Origin: Magicicada septendecula
Taxonomy: Eukaryota; Arthropoda; Insecta; Hemiptera; Cicadidae
Direction of reading: 5' to 3'
DNA: 64,000 nt
NCBI GenBank assembly: GCA_034769895.1
Contig: CM068367.1
Location: 315,331,986 to 315,395,985 of the forward strand
Position 1 is the first letter of the stretch; each line of letters begins with the position of its first letter. The notes under the pieces were generated by a model. It had not been told where the DNA came from. It worked only from the letters and a program-made list of their open reading frames with translations, and did not search any database. A program made the position numbers and the translations under genes. Below are positions 12,031 through 23,354 of the stretch, piece after piece.

Positions 12031-12289
12031 AAAGTACTTAATTTTGATAAATAAAGTACCTTGATAAGAAGCTCATAATAATCCACTGTAGAAACGTAGA
12101 TGAAATATCTATAAATGAAGAGGTTAGGTGAACGGGGTTGGGGGTAATTTTCTATAAATGAAAATTATAGTTGAAAGGGGAGGGGAGAATTTTGTATGTG
12201 TACTACGTTATCGGCAACAAAGAAGTAGTTCTTTGTTAAAATTCCTTCCCGGGCTGTTTAGCCGTAGTCCAATGTTTTCTGCAAAACCA

Positions 12290-12324
12290 GACGTTTCGGC
12301 AGTGCCATCGACTGGCATCATCAG
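12290..12324 (-). ncRNA. Hammerhead-like motif in R1b
   Basis: On the minus strand: CTGATGA, an extra T, stem strand GCCAGT, loop CGATGGC, stem strand ACTGCC, then GAAA, then CGTC. The stem pairs differ from those in copies a and c, but pairing is largely kept (one mismatch). The GAAA core is intact here. Confidence 0.5.
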
Positions 12325-12502
12325 TGAAAATCGAGTGCGAAAACGTGAGGTGGTACATGTTAGTGACCACAGTACTGTGGTTTAAGGCTGAAGCTATAAG
12401 TAGAAAAAAGTAGTTTCTATAGAAATATTTCATTTCGAATATGATTTTAAGTATAAATCTTAGAACATGGAAGTCCTGTATGGTTCTCCATACCGATATT
12501 TT

Positions 12503-12937
12503 AAAATTCTACCTTATCTCTGATTCTTTCATAAGTTATTATATCCATTTCATTAAACACAGAAATAGGACTTAAGGAGATATAGTTAGCTTACAATTCC
12601 AATACTGAAACAAGCTCAATAAATAACACACAGTTCAAATTATTATCTTATTTCTGTTTGCTGTTATAAATGACCATATATTACAGGACTGTGTACACGA
12701 CTATACAGGTGTAATGAAGTACAACAGTACAGAAGGCAGTGTCAACTGTAGTTGTAGACACAGTAAAACACACTCAATGTCTGCAGACATGAATCTACTA
12801 CAACACATAAAATTATATGTATTTAAAATAAATAAACAATAATTGTTGTACAGATATACTCTTCAGAGAAATCTACTTACAATGCTATTTGGGTTATAAA
12901 CGCTTTGAATTGTTGATTTTCAGATTAACAACATTTT
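12503..12937. other. Non-coding spacer
   Basis: AT-rich sequence between R1b and the BEL element. Nothing recognised. Confidence 0.5.
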
Positions 12938-13021
12938 ACTGTTGTACAATAATGTTGGTATTTGTAATGTGGGAATTATATTTGTCTTGATTATTCATCT
13001 CTTCTTTCACAGCACTAACAC

Positions 13022-13173
13022 TTATCTAAAAATGAAACTTTTTCTTGTGAACTTACTGTTTATTCTCTTCTCGTCGAACGCGTTTCGGCGTACGTATTCG
13101 CCTTCTTCAGCTTAGAGACAGACTGCCATCATTTCGTAACGGTTGTTGTGTGGAAGGTGTAGTGGGGGTGGTG
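13022..13173 (-). repeat. PLE-B pLTR block, inverted 5' copy
   Basis: Reverse complement of 13879-14030 with few differences. On the minus strand the sequence continues 39 bp beyond the shared block (12983-13021) and reaches an ATG preceded by GAAGAG, which may be the start of the lost ORF. Confidence 0.8.
13076..13110 (-). ncRNA. Hammerhead-like motif, PLE-B left
   Basis: CTGAAGA fits the CUGANGA core consensus, since position 7 is free. Then one extra A, stem GGCG with CGCC, GAAA, a palindromic CGCG and TTC. Confidence 0.45.
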
Positions 13174-13261
13174 AGTTCGTCAGTGTAATCTTGTTTATTT
13201 AAGGGTATTTTAGTTAGTCTATGGAGCATATGGTTGAAGAAAATACATAGCAATCAAAAAC

Positions 13262-13918
13262 GGTTACAACCCTAATTTAATAAACACACTACACAAACGC
13301 ATCAAAAACAAAAACAACAAAACACACAATACCATCAACACACAGCACAATAAATACATCACACTCACATACCACAACTCCTACACACACAAAATCGCCA
13401 ACACATTCAGAAAACACAAATACAAAATAGCATACAGAACAACCAATACCATCAAAAAACACATCAATAATACAAACACAGACATAGACAAATATAACAA
13501 AACAGGTGTTTACAAATTAAATTGTAATGACTGCAATAGTTTCTACATAGGCCAGACGGGAAGATCTTTTTCATCCCGTTATTCTGAACACTTAAAAGCT
13601 TTAACCAACAACAATATACACTCCGCATTTGCCACACACATACACACAGAAAACCACACTTACACCAACATAGACACTAATCTTGAAATTTTACATTACT
13701 TACCCAAAGGTCGAAAACTCAACACAACTGAACAATACGAAATATATAAACACCACACAACACAACCAAAGAACATACTTAACGATCAATTACAATATAA
13801 ATCACATACACTTTTTGACACAATTATACAAAAAACAAACATTAAGTTGAATCCCCGCGCCAATCCCCTTCCTCCACGCACCACCCCCACTACACCTTCC
13901 ACACAACAACCGTTATGA
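13262..13918 (+). pseudogene. PLE-B polyprotein C-terminus with GIY-YIG domain
   Basis: One open frame (about 218 codons) reads to TGA 13916-13918, and its 5' part is missing. It begins in the linker after the RT (NGYNPNLINTLHKR, aligning with NGYDVNMVNNILRK of the array PLE). It then enters the GIY-YIG endonuclease: GVYKLNCNDCNSFYIGQTGR, including the C-x-x-C pair between GVY and YIG, followed by a histidine in the YSEH motif and glutamates in TEQYEIY. The RT palm is absent, so the fragment alone cannot retrotranspose. No stops interrupt the surviving domain. Confidence 0.85.
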
Positions 13919-14030
13919 AATGATGGCAGTCTGTCTCTAAGCTGAAGAAGGCGAGTACGTACGCCGAAACGCGTTCGACGAGAAGAGAATAAACAGTAAG
14001 TTCACAAGAAAAAGTTTCATTTTTAGATAA
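13879..14030 (+). repeat. PLE-B pLTR block, direct 3' copy
   Basis: Begins inside the end of the ORF, includes the hammerhead-like core, and stops at TTTTTAGATAA immediately before the target duplication. That gives the 3' terminus of the element. Confidence 0.8.
13942..13976 (+). ncRNA. Hammerhead-like motif, PLE-B right
   Basis: CTGAAGA, extra A, GGCG stem, loop AGTACGTA, CGCC, GAAA, CGCG, TTC. Same architecture as the left copy, with one loop change. Confidence 0.45.
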
Positions 14031-14510
14031 GTGGGAATTATATTGATGGAAGGTTGGCTAATCTGATTCATAATTTATTTTTGCTTGCTACTGGCAGATA
14101 TGACGGAGGACACAGTGCTCTGAGCTTTCAAATACAACAGACGTTAGCTACGCTCGTTGCGTTTCACCTGTCGGCTTAATTATTTTCATGTCGCAACATA
14201 TTATGTAGGGCCTTTGGCCTAAATTATTTCGTGTTTGGTTTTAGTGTTGCATAATTGCGGTTCATTTCCTAAATATAAATTTTTCTTAGACGTCATGATG
14301 CCTGAAGGCTTAGCTAACCTTCATCAAATCTAAATCAATTTGTACTAATTTACGTACAATAAATGTGTTTAAATACAGTCCACTTATCTACCATTATTTT
14401 CATGTTCCTAGCCATTTTAACTCCACAACATTATTAAAATACTTAGCTAGGCATCTACATATCAAAATTTTTATTTTAACATCTTTATTAATCAATTACA
14501 ATTCTTAACA

Positions 14511-14882
14511 TTTTTTGGTCACTCCGGGCCTGGATCTATCATTCAACCTTCTTTTACAATCTTATACCTTGCGAAGCGGCTTCTCACTTAATTATTTTTA
14601 ATCCAATTTCTGGCCATCACGGGCGAATCAGTATGTTCACTGATCCGACCATGTAGGTATTTATTTCAACACTTCTTTCGTCGCTGAGATTGGACTTCAT
14701 AGACAGCACCATAGTATATAAAAAATCCACGTGACAATGCCTACACGCCAGGTTTTGAGCGGTTTCAAGTTGTGAGAGTATTCATCCATCCAGTCCGTGC
14801 GTGTCACTACCATCTGCTGCACGGACTCAACGCTGCAAGACGCCTCACTGAATACACGACATCAATAAAAGGTGCGTAAAAA
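14511..14882 (+). other. BEL leader between 5' LTR and gag
   Basis: The 5' untranslated leader. A primer-binding site should start directly after 14510, but the sequence there (TTTTTTGGTCACTCC) does not let me name the tRNA. No gene. Confidence 0.5.
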
Positions 14883-15284
14883 ATGACGGAAGAAAGTATA
14901 AGAGTGTTAGTTAAAAAGACAGGCGGCTTAAAGTCTGCCATAATGAGAATTAATTCTGCAATAGTTAACTTTGACAAAAATAGCAATACCAAGCATTTTT
15001 TAAGTGTAAGACTTAAAAGTTTAAAAAGTTTGTCAATAAAATACGATGAGGTCCAGTCTGAGATCGAACTGATTTCTAGAGACATAAATACTGCCCAAGA
15101 GGACAGAGTCGAGATTGAAGAGCTTTTGTATTCAACCGAGGCTAAGATTTTACAACTGTTAGACACTTTCAACATCCAGACTGAATCTCAGACATTAAGT
15201 AGCAATATTCAATTAAAACCTATCAAGCTGCCCTACTTCACAGTAACATTCTCGAATGGCAGCATTTCTATTCGATATTTTTAG
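14883..15284 (+). pseudogene. BEL gag, N-terminal segment
   Basis: Starts at ATG 14883. This is a 133-codon frame of mainly helical, charged sequence, as at the start of BEL gag proteins. It reaches the conserved LPKIELPKF-like site as IKLPYFTVTF at about residues 117-126, then meets TAG 15282-15284. The protein resumes in another frame a few bases earlier (LDLVDARSALTSVQ), so a frameshift near 15275 separates it from the next segment. Confidence 0.8.
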
Positions 15285-15286
15285 AC

Positions 15287-16648
15287 TTGGTAGATGCTAG
15301 ATCAGCCTTAACCTCAGTGCAAAAGTTACACTACTTATATTCATCTCTTAAAAATGAACCACTAGATTTAATCAAGGCTTTGCCTATTTGTCATGAAAAT
15401 TATTCAATAGCGTTAAGTTTGCTGTCCGCTAGATATGACAATAAATTTATATTAGCCAAATACTATATTCAAAATTTATTAGAAGTAAAATCTACAACTA
15501 AGGAATCTGTGCAGAGTTTAGCAGAATTTACAAATGCCATAACGTCTTCTGTCAATTCTCTGACAGCCATGCAATTGTCAGTAGATTCATTTGAACTTAT
15601 TGTCATACAGCTATTGTCAACAAAGCTTGATCATTCCACCTTTAAACTATGGAAAGAATCTATAAATTCTGAAAATCTTCCCAATTTTCAGAATGTTGTA
15701 CAATTTCTAAATGCCCATAGGCAACTATTAGAAAACACGCTACCACTGGAAGCTGGACAGCAGCTTAACAAACCGATTCTAAAATTTAACCATAAGTCTG
15801 AAAAATCTAAGTTACGAAACTCTGCTGGCAGCACTGTATTTAAAAGCCATCATTCTACTTCAAATAATTATTCATGCCTATACTGCAAGGCAAGTCACCC
15901 AATTTATATGTGTGACAAATTTCGCGATTTGAGCGTATCGGAACGAGGGCAATTTATACTAAAGCACAAATGCTGCACTAATTGTCTGAGACCAGATCAT
16001 TTTTCTCCTAATTGTAAAGTCGAGCATTCGTGTAAGGTCTGTTCCAGACGGCACCATACACTACTTCATATAAATAAGGAACTAAATTACAGTCCTGCCA
16101 GCAGTAGTAATTACTGCTCATTTAAATTACAATCAGTGAACAATGTTATCTTATCTACAGTTGTCGCATTTGTTATCGACCGCGCTGGTAACAAGCAACT
16201 TGCGCGAATCCTACTAGATGCAGGATCGCCAGTTAATTTTTGTACTGCATCATTTGCAAAAAAATTGCAACTTAATTTAACCAAATCTAATATACCAATC
16301 TCAGGTATTAATAATGCAACATGTTGCGCTAATAATTTGGTATCAGTTTGTATTGTTTCCCGTTATCAAAATTTTACTTTTAATGCTCAATGTGCAGTGT
16401 TATCTACTTTAACCCATAAACTTCCAGCACAATCTTTTGACGTAAAACATTTTAATATCCCAGATAATATTTTCCTTGCTGACCCAAATTTTAATGTATC
16501 AGCTGACATAGACATATTGTTGGGAGCGCAGTTTTATTTAGATTTGATTCAAGCAAACAAATATGTTCATGGTCCTAACTTTCCTGTCATACAAGAAATT
16601 AAGTTAGGCTATATTCTAGCAGGCAATTTGCCAAGCATTGTCATTTAA
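15287..16648 (+). pseudogene. BEL gag (DUF1759-type), zinc knuckles and protease
   Basis: A 453-codon frame. Residues 1-165 match the BEL gag domain (QKLHYLYSSL and further helices). Around residues 195-265 there are cysteine/histidine clusters (CLYCKASHPIYMC, KCCTNCLRPDHFSPNC, CKVCSRRHHTLLH) that act as zinc-binding nucleocapsid motifs. From about residue 300 comes the aspartic protease, with the active-site segment LLDAGSPVNF, where DAG stands in place of the more usual DSG/DTG. The frame ends with TAA 16646-16648, and the polyprotein resumes in another frame at about 16669. The native protein would be one continuous gag-pol. Confidence 0.85.
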
Positions 16649-16668
16649 AGGGTCCTGCTGTTTCGTTT

Positions 16669-18984
16669 TTGGCAAGAAACGACGATGATCAAATTCTAGC
16701 GTCTCTTGAGAAGTTTTGGGAGACTGAAACCGTTCTTGATAATGTACCCATTGTTAATGACTCAGTTTGCGAAGAACATTTTGTTAAATCTACTAATCGT
16801 AATAATGAAGGCAGATTTGTCGTTTCACTGCCATTTGTCTCTGATAATGCCCAGCTGGGTGATTCTTATGCTACCGCTGAAGCGATATTTTTAAGTTTAG
16901 AACGCAGGTTCAAGCGTGATGCTGATCTTGCGCGTGAATATTCAAATTTCATACAGGAATATAAGGATCTTGGCCACATGACGCTGGTTGAAGATTGTTC
17001 TGTTGATTCCAAGGTTTCAAATACCTACTATTTACCTCATCATGCCGTTTTTAAATATTCTAGTTCCACGACGAAGCTTCGTGTTGTTTTTGATGGTTCT
17101 GCTAAAACTAGCAATGGTCTATCTCTCAATGATATTTTGTTAGTGGGCCCAAATGTCCAGCAAGATCTTTTCTCCATTCTTTTACGATTTCGTACACACA
17201 ATTATGTTCTAATCGCTGACATCGAGAAGATGTATCGGCAAATTCTAGTTTCTGATAACGATTGTCATTACCAACGTATTCTATGGCGTGATTCTTCGCT
17301 TGAACAATTTAAACATTTCGTGCTGCGAACTGTAACATACGGTACTGCTACATGCAGATTCATTCTGCCTCATTCAGACTATAACTGTAACATACACTGC
17401 CTCATTCAGATTGGTAAGGATAGTGAAGCTTCATTTCCTGATGCTGCTTCAGCTATAATTAATGATTTTTATGTCGATGATTTGTTGACCGGTGCAGACA
17501 CCATTTCTAATTTGATCAAATTAAAATCTGACTTAAGTACGTTGTTGAGTCAATATGGCTTTACTCTACATAAATGGGCCTCAAATGAGCCAAATGTAGT
17601 CACTAATCATGGTAATTCATCACTTCCGTTAAACAAACAAGGTAATGTGCGCATGTTAGGCATTCTTTGGAACAACGCTGCAGATTCATTCATGTTTGAC
17701 ATCACGTCACTTCCAGTTGATTCAAGTATTTCTAAGAGAAGAATCCTGTCAATTATAGTGGGTATCTACGACCAATTGGGACTTATTGGTCCAATTGTTT
17801 TCCTTTACAAACAGTTTATGTAGCAACTGTGGTTGTGCAGTCTTGGTTGGGATGAGCCAATTTCTGAGCAATTATATTCGTATTGGCGTTCATTATGTGA
17901 CAAGTTGTATTTAATTGGTGAAATTATTGTTCCACACTCCATACGCAGCAAGTCTGAGCCCAAGTTAATTGAATTACATGGATTCGCGGATGCCTCTGAA
18001 AAGGGTTATGGATGTTGCATTTACATTAGAGTTATTTATCAAGATTTATTGGCCTCTTGTCACCTTTTGTGTTCTAAATCTCGTGTGGCTCCACTTCGAC
18101 AGGTTTCATTACCCCGCAATGAGCTCTGCGCTTGTTTGTTGTTATCGCGACTTCTATTCAAGGTCACCTCTGCTCTCCGTTCCTTTGTCAATAGCGTACA
18201 CCTCTACTCCGATTCCATGGTATCTCTTTATTGGATTCATGCTCAGTCTTCTAGGTGGAAGACCTACGTCGCTAATCGTGTTGCTGAGATTCAGCGTCTC
18301 ACTGAAACCCACACATGGCATCATATTGATTCGCAACATAATCCTGCGGATATTATTTCTAGAGGATGTCACCCTGACGTGTTGCGCGATTGTTCGCTTT
18401 GGTGGCATGGTCCTACTTGTCTGTCTCAATCTTCTGAGCCCAATGTTTTTTCACCTTTTTCACCTTCTCATGTGCCGCTGCCTGAATGTTCCGTTGAGGA
18501 GAAACAAGCCTCCAAGCTTTTTCTAATTTCTACCTTACCTATTGATCTCTCCAAGGACTTTTCCTCGTTGCACCGACTGACCCGCGTGTACACTTATTGT
18601 TTTCGATTTATCAAAAATGCTAGATCCTTAAAGGCAAAGAAAATTTCGGGAGTTCTCACCCCTACTGAAATTCATTCTACACTTAACTTTTTCATAAAGC
18701 AATCCCAGTCGATCCAATTCGCTACTGAGCTTAATTGCCTTCGAAATGGAGCTTCTGTCTCTATAAAGAGTAAACTGTCTTCTCTTCACCCATTTCTTGA
18801 TGAGTTCGGCATCATACGTGTCGGCAGACATCTACAGCAGTCGCAGCTACCCTATGATAATAAGCATCCTACTGTTTTGCATCCTTTGGCTCACATCACT
18901 CGCCTCATAATTGAGAGTGAGCATATTCGACTTCTCCACGCTGGCGCTCAACTTGTCCATCATTCACTTCGTCAACGCTGGTAG
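16669..18984 (+). pseudogene. BEL pol: reverse transcriptase, RNase H, integrase N-terminus
   Basis: One frame with a single internal TAG at 17821-17823, where a glutamine would be expected. RT: YYLPHHAVFK, KLRVVFDGSAKTSNG-type fingers and motif A with LIADIEKMYRQI. The region after TVTYGTAT is scrambled by a short local duplication near 17330-17410. The catalytic YVDD is at about 17470. RNase H: FADASEKGYG (near 17985), YSDSMVSLYW (18203) and a HNPADIISRG motif (18340). It then runs into the integrase zinc region and stops at TAG 18982-18984, at a position where BEL integrases carry tryptophan. RNA-templated DNA synthesis is not possible from this copy. Confidence 0.88.
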
Positions 18985-20018
18985 ACTGTTAACGCCAAGA
19001 TAGTGATTGGTTCCATCATTCGTAGCTGCGTCAAATGTCTCAGATCAATATTAAATACCAAGCTCAAAGGCTTGGTGTCTTGCCATCTCCTAAGGTTACT
19101 CCCTCCAGGCCGTTTTCATTTTGTGCAGTGGATTATGGTGGTCCTTTCATGATCCGTCTTGGCGGGCAGAGATCTAGGACTCTGTCCAAGTCATATGTGG
19201 CTCTATTCATTTGCTTAGCCACTAGGGCCATTCATTTGGAATTGGTTTCCGACCTCACAGCCAATGCTTTTATAGCCGCCTTACGTCGCTTCATGGCCCT
19301 AGCCAATTATATTCTGACAATGGCACGAACTTTAGGAAGGCCCGCAACATCTTGCGTGACCTTTACAATCTTTGTAAAGGATGCCACTTTAACAATTCAA
19401 TCATTTGCAACTTCTCATGGTATTAAGTGGTCATTCATTCCTCCTTCGTCACCTCATTTTGGTGGGCTTTGGGAAAGTGGTATAAAGAGCTTGAAATATC
19501 ATCTGCGCCGCGTTGTCGGCAAGTCTATACTCACATTTGAGGAGTTTACTATGGTTTTATCACAGGTAGAGGCCTGTCTAAATTCACGTCCATTATTTGC
19601 CGTTTCATCGGATGTAAACGATCCAGTGCCACTTACCCCTGGCCACTTTTTAATCTGTGCACCATTAACGGCAATACCTGATCCTGATTTGTCACACGTT
19701 CCTATCTCTTGTCTCGCCCGTTGGCAACTTCTCCAGAAGTTTGTCCAAGCTATCTGGAAATCATGGTCGCGCGACTACCTACACCAATTGCAACAGCGTC
19801 ACAAATGAAAGTTCGCTAGAGAAAACGTCTCCATTGGTGACCTGGTCCTTCTAATCGAAGATAACTTGCCTCCATTAGCATGGAAATTTGGGGTAATCAC
19901 AGCCACATTTCCCGGACCAGACCATTTAATTAGGGTAGTTGACGTTCGCACGCCTGTTGGCACCTTTCGCAGACCAATTCACAAGTTATGTTTGGTGCCA
20001 GCGCGGGACGAACCGTAG
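18985..20018 (+). pseudogene. BEL integrase
   Basis: Continues the integrase. The C-x-x-C pair of the zinc domain is just before 19040. A frameshift leads to CAVDYGGPF (first catalytic Asp, about 19125). The second catalytic Asp lies in SDNGTNF, read in another frame at about 19313 between two compensating frameshifts. The catalytic Glu is in GGLWESGIKS (about 19460). TGA at 19806-19808 replaces a likely tryptophan, after which the same frame gives the BEL C-terminal module (ENVSIGDLVLL, then LCLVPARDEP) ending at TAG 20016-20018. Confidence 0.87.
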
Positions 20019-21343
20019 ACACTATATCAATGTAACTTCTTAACACAATCGTTATGTATTATGTATACGCATAGTATACATTTTACATCCTCTCGGACAT
20101 GTCTATTTTACTGCTATGTATCATTGAATTTGATATCATTATATCAATACTATGCATGTACATTATTGTTCTTTCTCTATTGTATTTACCATGGTTATGT
20201 ATCTTTAAATGGTTAGTCTACTATTATTGTATCTACTATTATGTCTCTATCATTGTATTACTATATTGAGTCAGTTTTTGAGGATGTTTTCTTTATATAA
20301 ATTAAAGGATGTCGCTTATTTTCTGTTAAAAATTAAATGTATGTATTTACCAAACATATGTTAATGTTTCAAAGAAGATTATGTTAGTTATATAAGCACT
20401 TTTATTTTTATCATGAGCTTTAGTTTGTATATTTTCAATACAGAAATTGTTTTGTTTTACTTTAAGCAAGGGTCAATTTATTTAATGTGTAAAGCTTTCA
20501 AGTATTTTATGTATTTTCTTGTATACAACATTTGATTCACATATTTTGTATCCATATACTTTGTATCTATGTAACACATATTATTGTACCTGCATCTGTT
20601 GTCTATGATTGTACACCACGCATATATTTTTACACATATTTTGTATTTGTATTTTATGATCATGTATCGCACCTATATTATTGTATTCATGTGTTTGTGA
20701 TTATGACACACATGTTACTGCATTTATATACTTGTAACTATGCAACAATGTCTCATCTATTCTCGCATGTCAATGTATTTGTGCATTCTTGCAATTGTTT
20801 GGTATAGCATGTGCTATTTAATTATTATAGTACAGCGTTATGCTTAATCTATGTTTCTATATGCATGTAACATTTTGTAATAATCTTTGTTTATTCATTT
20901 CATATAATATGCAATCTTATTATGTATAAATCAGCTGGCTTTGACTGGCTTAAATTATTAATCATGATTTGCATAAATATTTGCAAATTAAATCTGGCCC
21001 ATCAAAGGATGAGTCACAGATTAATCATTATCAAGCTATCATGTTCTGTATTGTATGCATGTCTGCTGATTCATGCATGTTTATAATCATGTATGAATCA
21101 GTTTGCAAGCCAACTTTGGCCTGTTTAACTTTATCATTATCTACCAGTCCAAGGTTTTATTTCTGGGCAACTTAATGTTATAATCTTTGTTATCTAACAT
21201 TCCAATGTTGATAATTAAGACATCAAATTACTAATGGTTAATCTCTATTAGTAAGAACATACATGCTTGTGTTTTCTTTTTATAATATAGATTGTTAACA
21301 ATGTATTACAAAAAAAAATCGCTCGATTTTTTGCGGGCAGTTA
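20019..21343 (+). other. BEL 3' non-coding region
   Basis: Very AT-rich, with many TATGTAT/ATGTAT-like words between the integrase and the 3' LTR. No env or other gene is recognised. A clear polypurine tract directly before the LTR is not obvious. Confidence 0.6.
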
Positions 21344-21846
21344 TGTACAATAATGCTGGTATTTGTAATGTGGGAATTATATTGATGGAAGGTTGGCTAA
21401 TCTCATTCATAATTTAATTTTGCTTGCTACTGGCAGATATGACGGACACAGTGCTCTGAGCTTTCAAATACAACAGACGTTAGCTACGCTCGTTGCATTT
21501 CACCTGTCGGCTTAATTATTTTCATGTCGCAACATATTATGTAGGGCCTTTGGCCTAAATTATTTCATGTTTGGTTTTAGTGTTGCATAATTGCAGTTTA
21601 TTTCCTAAATATAAATTTTTCTCAGACGTCATGATGCCTGAAGGCTTAGCTAACCTTCATCAAATCTAAATCAATTTGTACTAATTTACGTACAATAAAT
21701 GTGTTTAAATACAGTCCACTTATCTACCATTATTTTCATGTTCCTAGCCAATTTAACTCCACGACATTATTAAAATACGTAGCTAGGCATCTACATATCA
21801 AAATTTTTATTTTAACATCTTTATTAATCAATTACAATTCTTAACA
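21344..21846 (+). repeat. BEL 3' LTR
   Basis: 503 bp, TG to CA, nearly identical to the 5' LTR once PLE-B is removed. Differences are a few substitutions and a 3-bp indel (GGAGGACAC against GGACAC), so insertion is not very old even though the coding part is badly broken. Confidence 0.93.
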
Positions 21847-22174
21847 ACTGTATTCAAATTCAGTGTTCAATATTTGTATTTCCTCTTTCCTGCTATTAAA
21901 CCTCTTTTTTTACTTATAATTCTCCATGTTTTTTACAAAACATATTTTACTTCTACTTTAAAACAGAAGTCAGAAATGGAAACTACAAAGTCTGCTCACT
22001 GCTATACAGCACTATTTTACTTCCATATTCCTTAAGGAAATGGAAGTATGGTGATGGCAAAAAAATCGTGTTCGAGATTATTGCAGAGTCTGATTGTACT
22101 ACACTCAAAACATGAAAAAAAAATCATTTTTCGAAAAGTCTCTGTGTGTGTGTCTGTCTGTCTATAGATTTTTT

Positions 22175-22490
22175 TCTATGGCAAACGATAACAGCCGCAA
22201 ATTCAAACAGAATCAAATAATTTTTTGCATACAGCCCTGATTTGTAGAGTACTCACGACCTATTGTTTTTGGTGAAGATCGGTTGAGGGAAAGGGGTAGT
22301 TTACCTGCAACAGTTTTTTTTATCAAGGGTAATTTTTTTTTTTTGGCAAACGATAACAGCCGCAAATTCAAACAGAATCAAATAATGTTTTGCATACAGC
22401 CCTGAATTATGGAGTTCTCAAGACCTATTGTTTTTGGTGAAGATCGGTTAAGGGAAAGGGGTAGTTTACCTGCAACCTTTTACGTTTTAA
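22175..22490 (+). repeat. Two satellite units inside R1c
   Basis: Two units of the same sequence as the 9.6-12.0 kb array, starting at GGCAAACGATAA near 22180 and 22346. Confidence 0.88.
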
Positions 22491-23319
22491 CAACAGTAAA
22501 GTACTTGAAAATTCATTTAAACTTTTTCAAACAATGGTAATTGTTAAAAATAAAATAATTTCGTTGCCAGGCAATAAAATTATAATTTTTTCATTTTAAT
22601 GTAAATCATGTATGAGAGAAAATATATCGTTCATGGCAGGCAAGCATATCTCAATTATGTAATGTTTACGTTTCCATTTTATTATTATGATTACTGCAAT
22701 AAAAAGGCAGGGAACACACACACACACAAAGTTCGCATTATTTCTGGCCTCACTCATGTTTATTTTCTTACATTTGCATGCTTTTTAAATGGAAAGTGCC
22801 GAAACCCACACCAACATAACGCATGCAAGCCGAAAAATTGTCCACCGTGGACAGCGATTTGCTTACTGTGGATCGCTGGGTAGTGTAACTGCACGTGTTT
22901 ACAGAGGAATGCTTCATAGACAGAATTTTCGTCTTTAGGGAATGCAAGATGCTGAGGGTCCACGAGTGACTTTGGAGCGCTCCTTCTTTTCCGCGTGTTT
23001 GTTCTGTGAAACGTACACTGTAGATTCGCAGCTTTACTCTAAGCAACGCTCAATAGGAAATGTTGAAAATTTTTGTCCACGGTGTACCCTCATACACACT
23101 AAACCTGCCCTGATGTTTTAATTACGGACATCATAATATTAAAACTTTGGAAACTTGAGCACTATTTAATGGAGATCAAACATTAACTTATACAAGCCAT
23201 TAATTTTATGCATATTTTTTATATATATGTGTACAACGTTATCGGCAACAAAGAAGTAGATTTTGTTAAAATTCCTTCCCGGGATGTTTGGCCGTAGTCC
23301 AATGTTTTCTACAAAACCA

Positions 23320-23354
23320 GACGTTTCGGCAATGCCATCGACTTCCATCATCAG
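23320..23354 (-). ncRNA. Hammerhead-like motif in R1c
   Basis: CTGATGA, extra T, imperfect stem GGAAGT with ATTGCC around loop CGATGGC, intact GAAA, then CGTC. Same layout as copy b. Confidence 0.5.

Larger units (their letters stand above)
9511..12502 (-). repeat. R1 interspersed repeat, copy b, with expanded satellite
   Basis: Reversed copy that shares its hairpin end with copy a. From the hairpin it runs through about 15 satellite units and then goes directly to the hammerhead-bearing start segment (12180-12502). The 640-bp unique middle seen in copies a and c is missing. It ends at about 12502 at the same base as copy c (ATATCGGTATGG complement), which defines one true terminus of R1. 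Confidence 0.75.
12983..14030 (+). mobile_element. PLE-B: 5'-truncated Penelope-like element
   Basis: The insertion is flanked by a 14-bp duplication of LTR sequence, GTGGGAATTATATT (12969-12982 and 14031-14044). Inside is the C-terminal part of a PLE polyprotein on the plus strand, bracketed by two inverted copies of a block of about 152 bp (13022-13173 and 13879-14030). An inverted terminal block at the 5' side and a 5'-truncated body are known PLE insertion forms. Each block carries a hammerhead-like motif. The coding sequence is clearly different from that of the array at 41-64 kb. Confidence 0.85.
12943..14510 (+). repeat. BEL 5' LTR, interrupted by PLE-B
   Basis: LTR sequence runs 12943-12982, is interrupted by PLE-B (12983-14030), and resumes at 14031. 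Removing the insertion and one copy of the 14-bp target duplication leaves about 506 bp, in line with the 503-bp 3' LTR. The ends are TG and CA. Confidence 0.92.
12943..21846 (+). mobile_element. BEL/Pao LTR retrotransposon, full length but decayed
   Basis: Both LTRs begin TGTACAATAATG and end TTCTTAACA. They are flanked by a perfect 5-bp target duplication ACTGT (12938-12942 and 21847-21851), the size usual for BEL/Pao. The interior encodes gag, aspartic protease, RT, RNase H and integrase in BEL order, broken by nonsense changes and frameshifts. A PLE of 1048 bp has inserted in the 5' LTR. R1 copies lie close on both outer sides. No env-like gene is seen. The element can no longer make its own proteins. 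Confidence 0.93.

Noticed and set aside
13981-14025. A 31-bp intron in the PLE-B block (GTAAGTTCAC to TTTTTAG).
   Set aside because: Too short for a normal spliceosomal intron. Only the longer PLE-A intron is supported.
16669-20018. Repeated in-frame TGA/TAG in long reading frames suggested a non-standard genetic code.
   Set aside because: Both TGA and TAG occur, always in decayed elements that also have frameshifts. The intact Tigger and PLE frames use ordinary stops.
20019-21343. An env-like gene in BEL after the integrase.
   Set aside because: Only short AT-rich frames, with no signal peptide, cysteine pattern or transmembrane anchor.
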